A stretch of 6,561 nucleotides of DNA from Candidatus Poseidoniales archaeon (lineage in GTDB: Archaea > Thermoplasmatota > Poseidoniia > Poseidoniales > Poseidoniaceae), in contig QXYA01000014.1 of the NCBI GenBank assembly GCA_009887135.1, positions 1-6,561 on the forward strand, written 5' to 3'. How positions within the stretch are numbered: position 1 is the stretch's first letter; each line of letters starts with the position of its first letter. The position numbers and the translations under genes were made by a program. The notes beneath the pieces are model-generated. The model ran no database searches and had not been told where the DNA came from. It worked only from the letters and a program-made list of their open reading frames with translations. Shown piece by piece: positions 5,701 through 6,561 of this stretch.

Positions 5701-6561
5701 TGAAGAAGGCACATCAAGGTGAATCGTCAACTCTCTTTTTTCTCCTGGTTGTAATGTGATTGAATAGACATTATCAATACCGTTGTTGAGAACTGGGGAT
5801 CCCCCCCAAGATGGATTCGTCCAATCGATTGAGGTTGTTGTTTCTTGGGCGTTACCAAGATTCTCAATCATTACATAGGCTTCGGCAGTGTACCCAGTAA
5901 GCCCATATCCCTGAGAGGTACTCAGGCCTTCTGGCCCAACCAATGAAAGCCCTCTTGTTCGCAATGCTTCAATTGGTACTGAAAGGGTTGTGTTGACAGA
6001 TGGGTCGATGTCAAGTGTAGCGGTGATGTCGATATATCCATCTTCATCACCTAAAGCATCTTGTGGAAGTGTTGCAACAAATGTGAGTGGTACAGATGTA
6101 GATGGTGCTATTTCTATCCCCGCAAGCGATGTACCTTGTTGAGGAGCTACATTCCAACCTTCAGGGAGGTTAGTCGTATCGTATGTGACGGACCATGATG
6201 CACTTCGTGACCCTGTTGCTAGAAGTGATATTTCAACATCCTGGCTCATTCCAGGATTAATCCTTGTCACTGCTTCTGGTGACTGAATAAGAACTGCATA
6301 TGGCTCTACGACATCAAGGGTAACTTCTTCGATGTTGTTATCTTTCCTCGATTCGGTTAAATTATCATTCACATCGAGGATTAGTTCAAACACATGACTT
6401 CCCAATGTGGCAGTTACATCAACGCTAAATGTGGATGGTCCACCGTCTCCACTTGGTGATAATGGTTGTAAATCATCAACACGAACTCGCGATATTTCGT
6501 TTCCATTCATTCGCAAGACACAATCAATACTATCTTCGTTTTCCCATGTCCCAATGTTCGC
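2710..6561 (-). CDS. Large membrane-anchored surface protein with tandem Ig-like repeats (5' end missing)
   Basis: The reading frame is open to the right edge of the window, so the N-terminus and any signal peptide are missing; 1283 codons are visible. Residues here are numbered from the in-frame TTG at 6516, which is internal and not a real start. The visible N-terminus (to about 70) resembles a CARDB-type adhesion domain, ending LDVNDNLTESRKDNN. A run of β-sandwich repeats follows, with periodic N-x-G-N turns near 221, 451, 567, 679 and 782 and 'P-x-GW' strands (LPEGWNV at 117-123, LPAGWNIS at 794-801), as in NEW3/NPCBM-associated domains. A second CARDB-like domain lies at about 1037-1137. 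One transmembrane helix (1148-1167, LLWGLAITILIVGAYVLVM) is followed by Arg-Lys, predicting an outside N-terminus. The last 100 residues form a cytoplasmic tail with a strongly acidic block. Sixteen N-glycosylation sequons lie in the ectodomain and none in the tail. The likely role is a cell-surface adhesin, stalk or envelope component. No catalytic domain is seen in the visible part. Confidence 0.85.
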   Translation of the reverse strand, partial: ANIGTWENEDSIDCVLRMNGNEISRVRVDDLQPLSPSGDGGPSTFSVDVTATLGSHVFELILDVNDNLTESRKDNNIEEVTLDVVEPYAVLIQSPEAVTRINPGMSQDVEISLLATGSRSASWSVTYDTTNLPEGWNVAPQQGTSLAGIEIAPSTSVPLTFVATLPQDALGDEDGYIDITATLDIDPSVNTTLSVPIEALRTRGLSLVGPEGLSTSQGYGLTGYTAEAYVMIENLGNAQETTTSIDWTNPSWGGSPVLNNGIDNVYSITLQPGEKRELTIHLDVPSSTSLGTSTITTLTTCIGSGDETLCRSLEVNLTAVGSHSSPVHIRSVPSTVTSFEINALIPSSGSLSWDLNNAGVYLQNWQWNATSGANINNGILEISGPSGTVAIASLEVYIPTDAPPQRLVFNTAENVPLNHHNFLLSVHVLQIHRSAISIIDPVPETEPAGFNVSIPHQLLIQLDNPGNGEDTYLLTSRVLASDQIASDDVQFTFFNPQRTLAPLATTIMPVEITLDTSIPAAEAFEIEFTWTSIVNESVSASTTLLIEAEQRHSWDITSLDGQSMQVLPNQEFQYGIEVKNIGNFVDTVQLVPQIMITTTANDTSVWNLHDPVDSSELDVNASQVLPIVQMIPFAWEDSTAIITYKIVSAGYELGEFNVTLEVQKTAKWHVNLANSNLEILPGGDTIQVEVEQLGNSPSTPYFTKSGQGWNTTLPDGIMMEPGQTELIDIFVESPEGAIAGQVNIVKIRVSDGSGQGLEEFEIPVRVSPSPNFELNASQSWFVSEEGGYPLAWMENTGNTMSHVILTLENLPAGWNISGVLSASLSPHETRGIPFEIIPPATWDKQPLEIELRIIHPELGLYMESITVKHSNISFATTPVLSGSTGSSQAFSLHMNSNTGSTITVPGATITQEEYRLVLEAGINLGTVSSSNDSIQFVKIGSTLPQVSASCQFISNVFQELGRTPLTDTLVSCSVTGDIDDRTRLTFIASTSTGETIPLNLGSFTIQQNESRMLNLSVNQWDPEPGQLMIRVVGYDGNGIEVISIETAQVSRQSNWNVGIASFSATGDLDIAITRTNYDVLGDVNCILTVTSSTSSYRIERIVDVEGSQFAPIVNIQNPDISDRESLSATIECNSPFDVDDNPSDNTATAIYVEDSQSLVTTNNLLWGLAITILIVGAYVLVMQRKEAEVLQEKIKGKPKTSDSTIDRDVQERNDVEDDMSLEVFEEELDLEEEELPSLVEEIPELETDLSPSGRLDTIRQELDPDIEIVDTISIEERMSKFFD
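2818..2922 (-). other. Acidic block in the cytoplasmic tail of the large surface protein
   Basis: Residues 1199-1233 contain 18 Asp/Glu among 35 residues and no Lys or Arg. A basic juxtamembrane stretch (KIKGKPK, about 1178-1184) precedes the block, and a mixed amphipathic end finishing MSKFFD follows it. Such a charged tail can be a docking site for a cytoplasmic partner. The neighbouring 222-residue protein is one candidate, by inference only. Confidence 0.6.
3016..3075 (-). other. Transmembrane helix of the large surface protein
   Basis: Twenty residues (1148-1167 from the TTG at 6516) are uncharged and strongly hydrophobic. Polar TTNN precedes them and QRK follows on the C-terminal side. 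By the positive-inside rule this gives an extracellular repeat region and a cytoplasmic tail. It is the only such segment in the visible protein. Confidence 0.9.
3838..6300 (-). repeat. Array of about eight diverged Ig-like protein repeats, period about 110 residues
   Basis: This is a protein-level repeat inside the large surface protein, too diverged to show as a DNA repeat. Anchor turns are ATGS near residue 102, ENLGN at 218-222, NNAG at 341-344, DNPGN at 448-452, KNIGN at 564-568, EQLGN at 676-680, ENTGN at 779-783 and possibly SNTGS near 881-885. Spacings run from about 100 to 122 residues. Several units are preceded by a strand with W-x-[VI] (HSWDI at 537, AKWHV at 651). The pattern is typical of CARDB/NEW3-like β-sandwich stalks. 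Repeat edges are approximate. Confidence 0.6.

Noticed and set aside
6514..6516. TTG at 6516 as the start of the large surface protein
   Set aside because: The frame stays open for 15 more codons to the window edge (reading IGTWENEDSIDCV just upstream), the sequence looks like the middle of a β-sandwich domain, and no signal peptide follows. The gene is truncated by the window.
1..6561. CRISPR array, insertion sequence, prophage or defence genes
   Set aside because: No direct DNA repeats with spacers, terminal inverted repeats, transposase, integrase or nuclease motifs were seen.

Overview
This window looks like an archaeal chromosome segment. It opens with the last bases of a 23S rRNA gene. 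A complete 5S rRNA of archaeal type follows, and then a gene for the archaeal/eukaryotic anti-association factor aIF6 (eIF6 family), which bacteria lack. The moderate AT-rich composition, together with a very large membrane-anchored protein made of tandem Ig-like repeats, recalls marine planktonic Euryarchaeota (Marine Group II / Poseidoniales or relatives). The archaeal assignment is strong. The lineage is an inference from general gene style and not a measured placement.

Layout. The left block is on the plus strand: 23S rRNA 3' end (1 to about 68), a spacer of about 100 bases with two small hairpins, 5S rRNA (about 171-291) flanked by an inverted repeat that would extend its terminal stem, aIF6 (380-1042) and purC (about 1091-1996). 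The spacing from 5S through purC is tight and no promoter is evident, so the block could be one transcription unit. That would couple large-subunit RNA, a large-subunit maturation factor and a purine biosynthesis enzyme.

The right block is on the minus strand and converges on purC with no base between the two stop codons. It is read from right to left. First comes a large surface protein (2710-6561) that is cut by the right edge of the window. It has an ectodomain of Ig-like repeats of about 110 residues, one C-terminal transmembrane helix and an acidic cytoplasmic tail. After a 44-base gap holding two back-to-back hairpins comes an unrecognised 222-residue soluble protein (1997-2665). The short gap and lack of a visible promoter suggest these two are co-transcribed.

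No mobile element, CRISPR array, tRNA or defence system was recognised. Most of the window is housekeeping. The less explained parts are the surface protein with its tail, its unknown small partner, the double hairpin at the partner's start codon, and the rRNA-aIF6 linkage.
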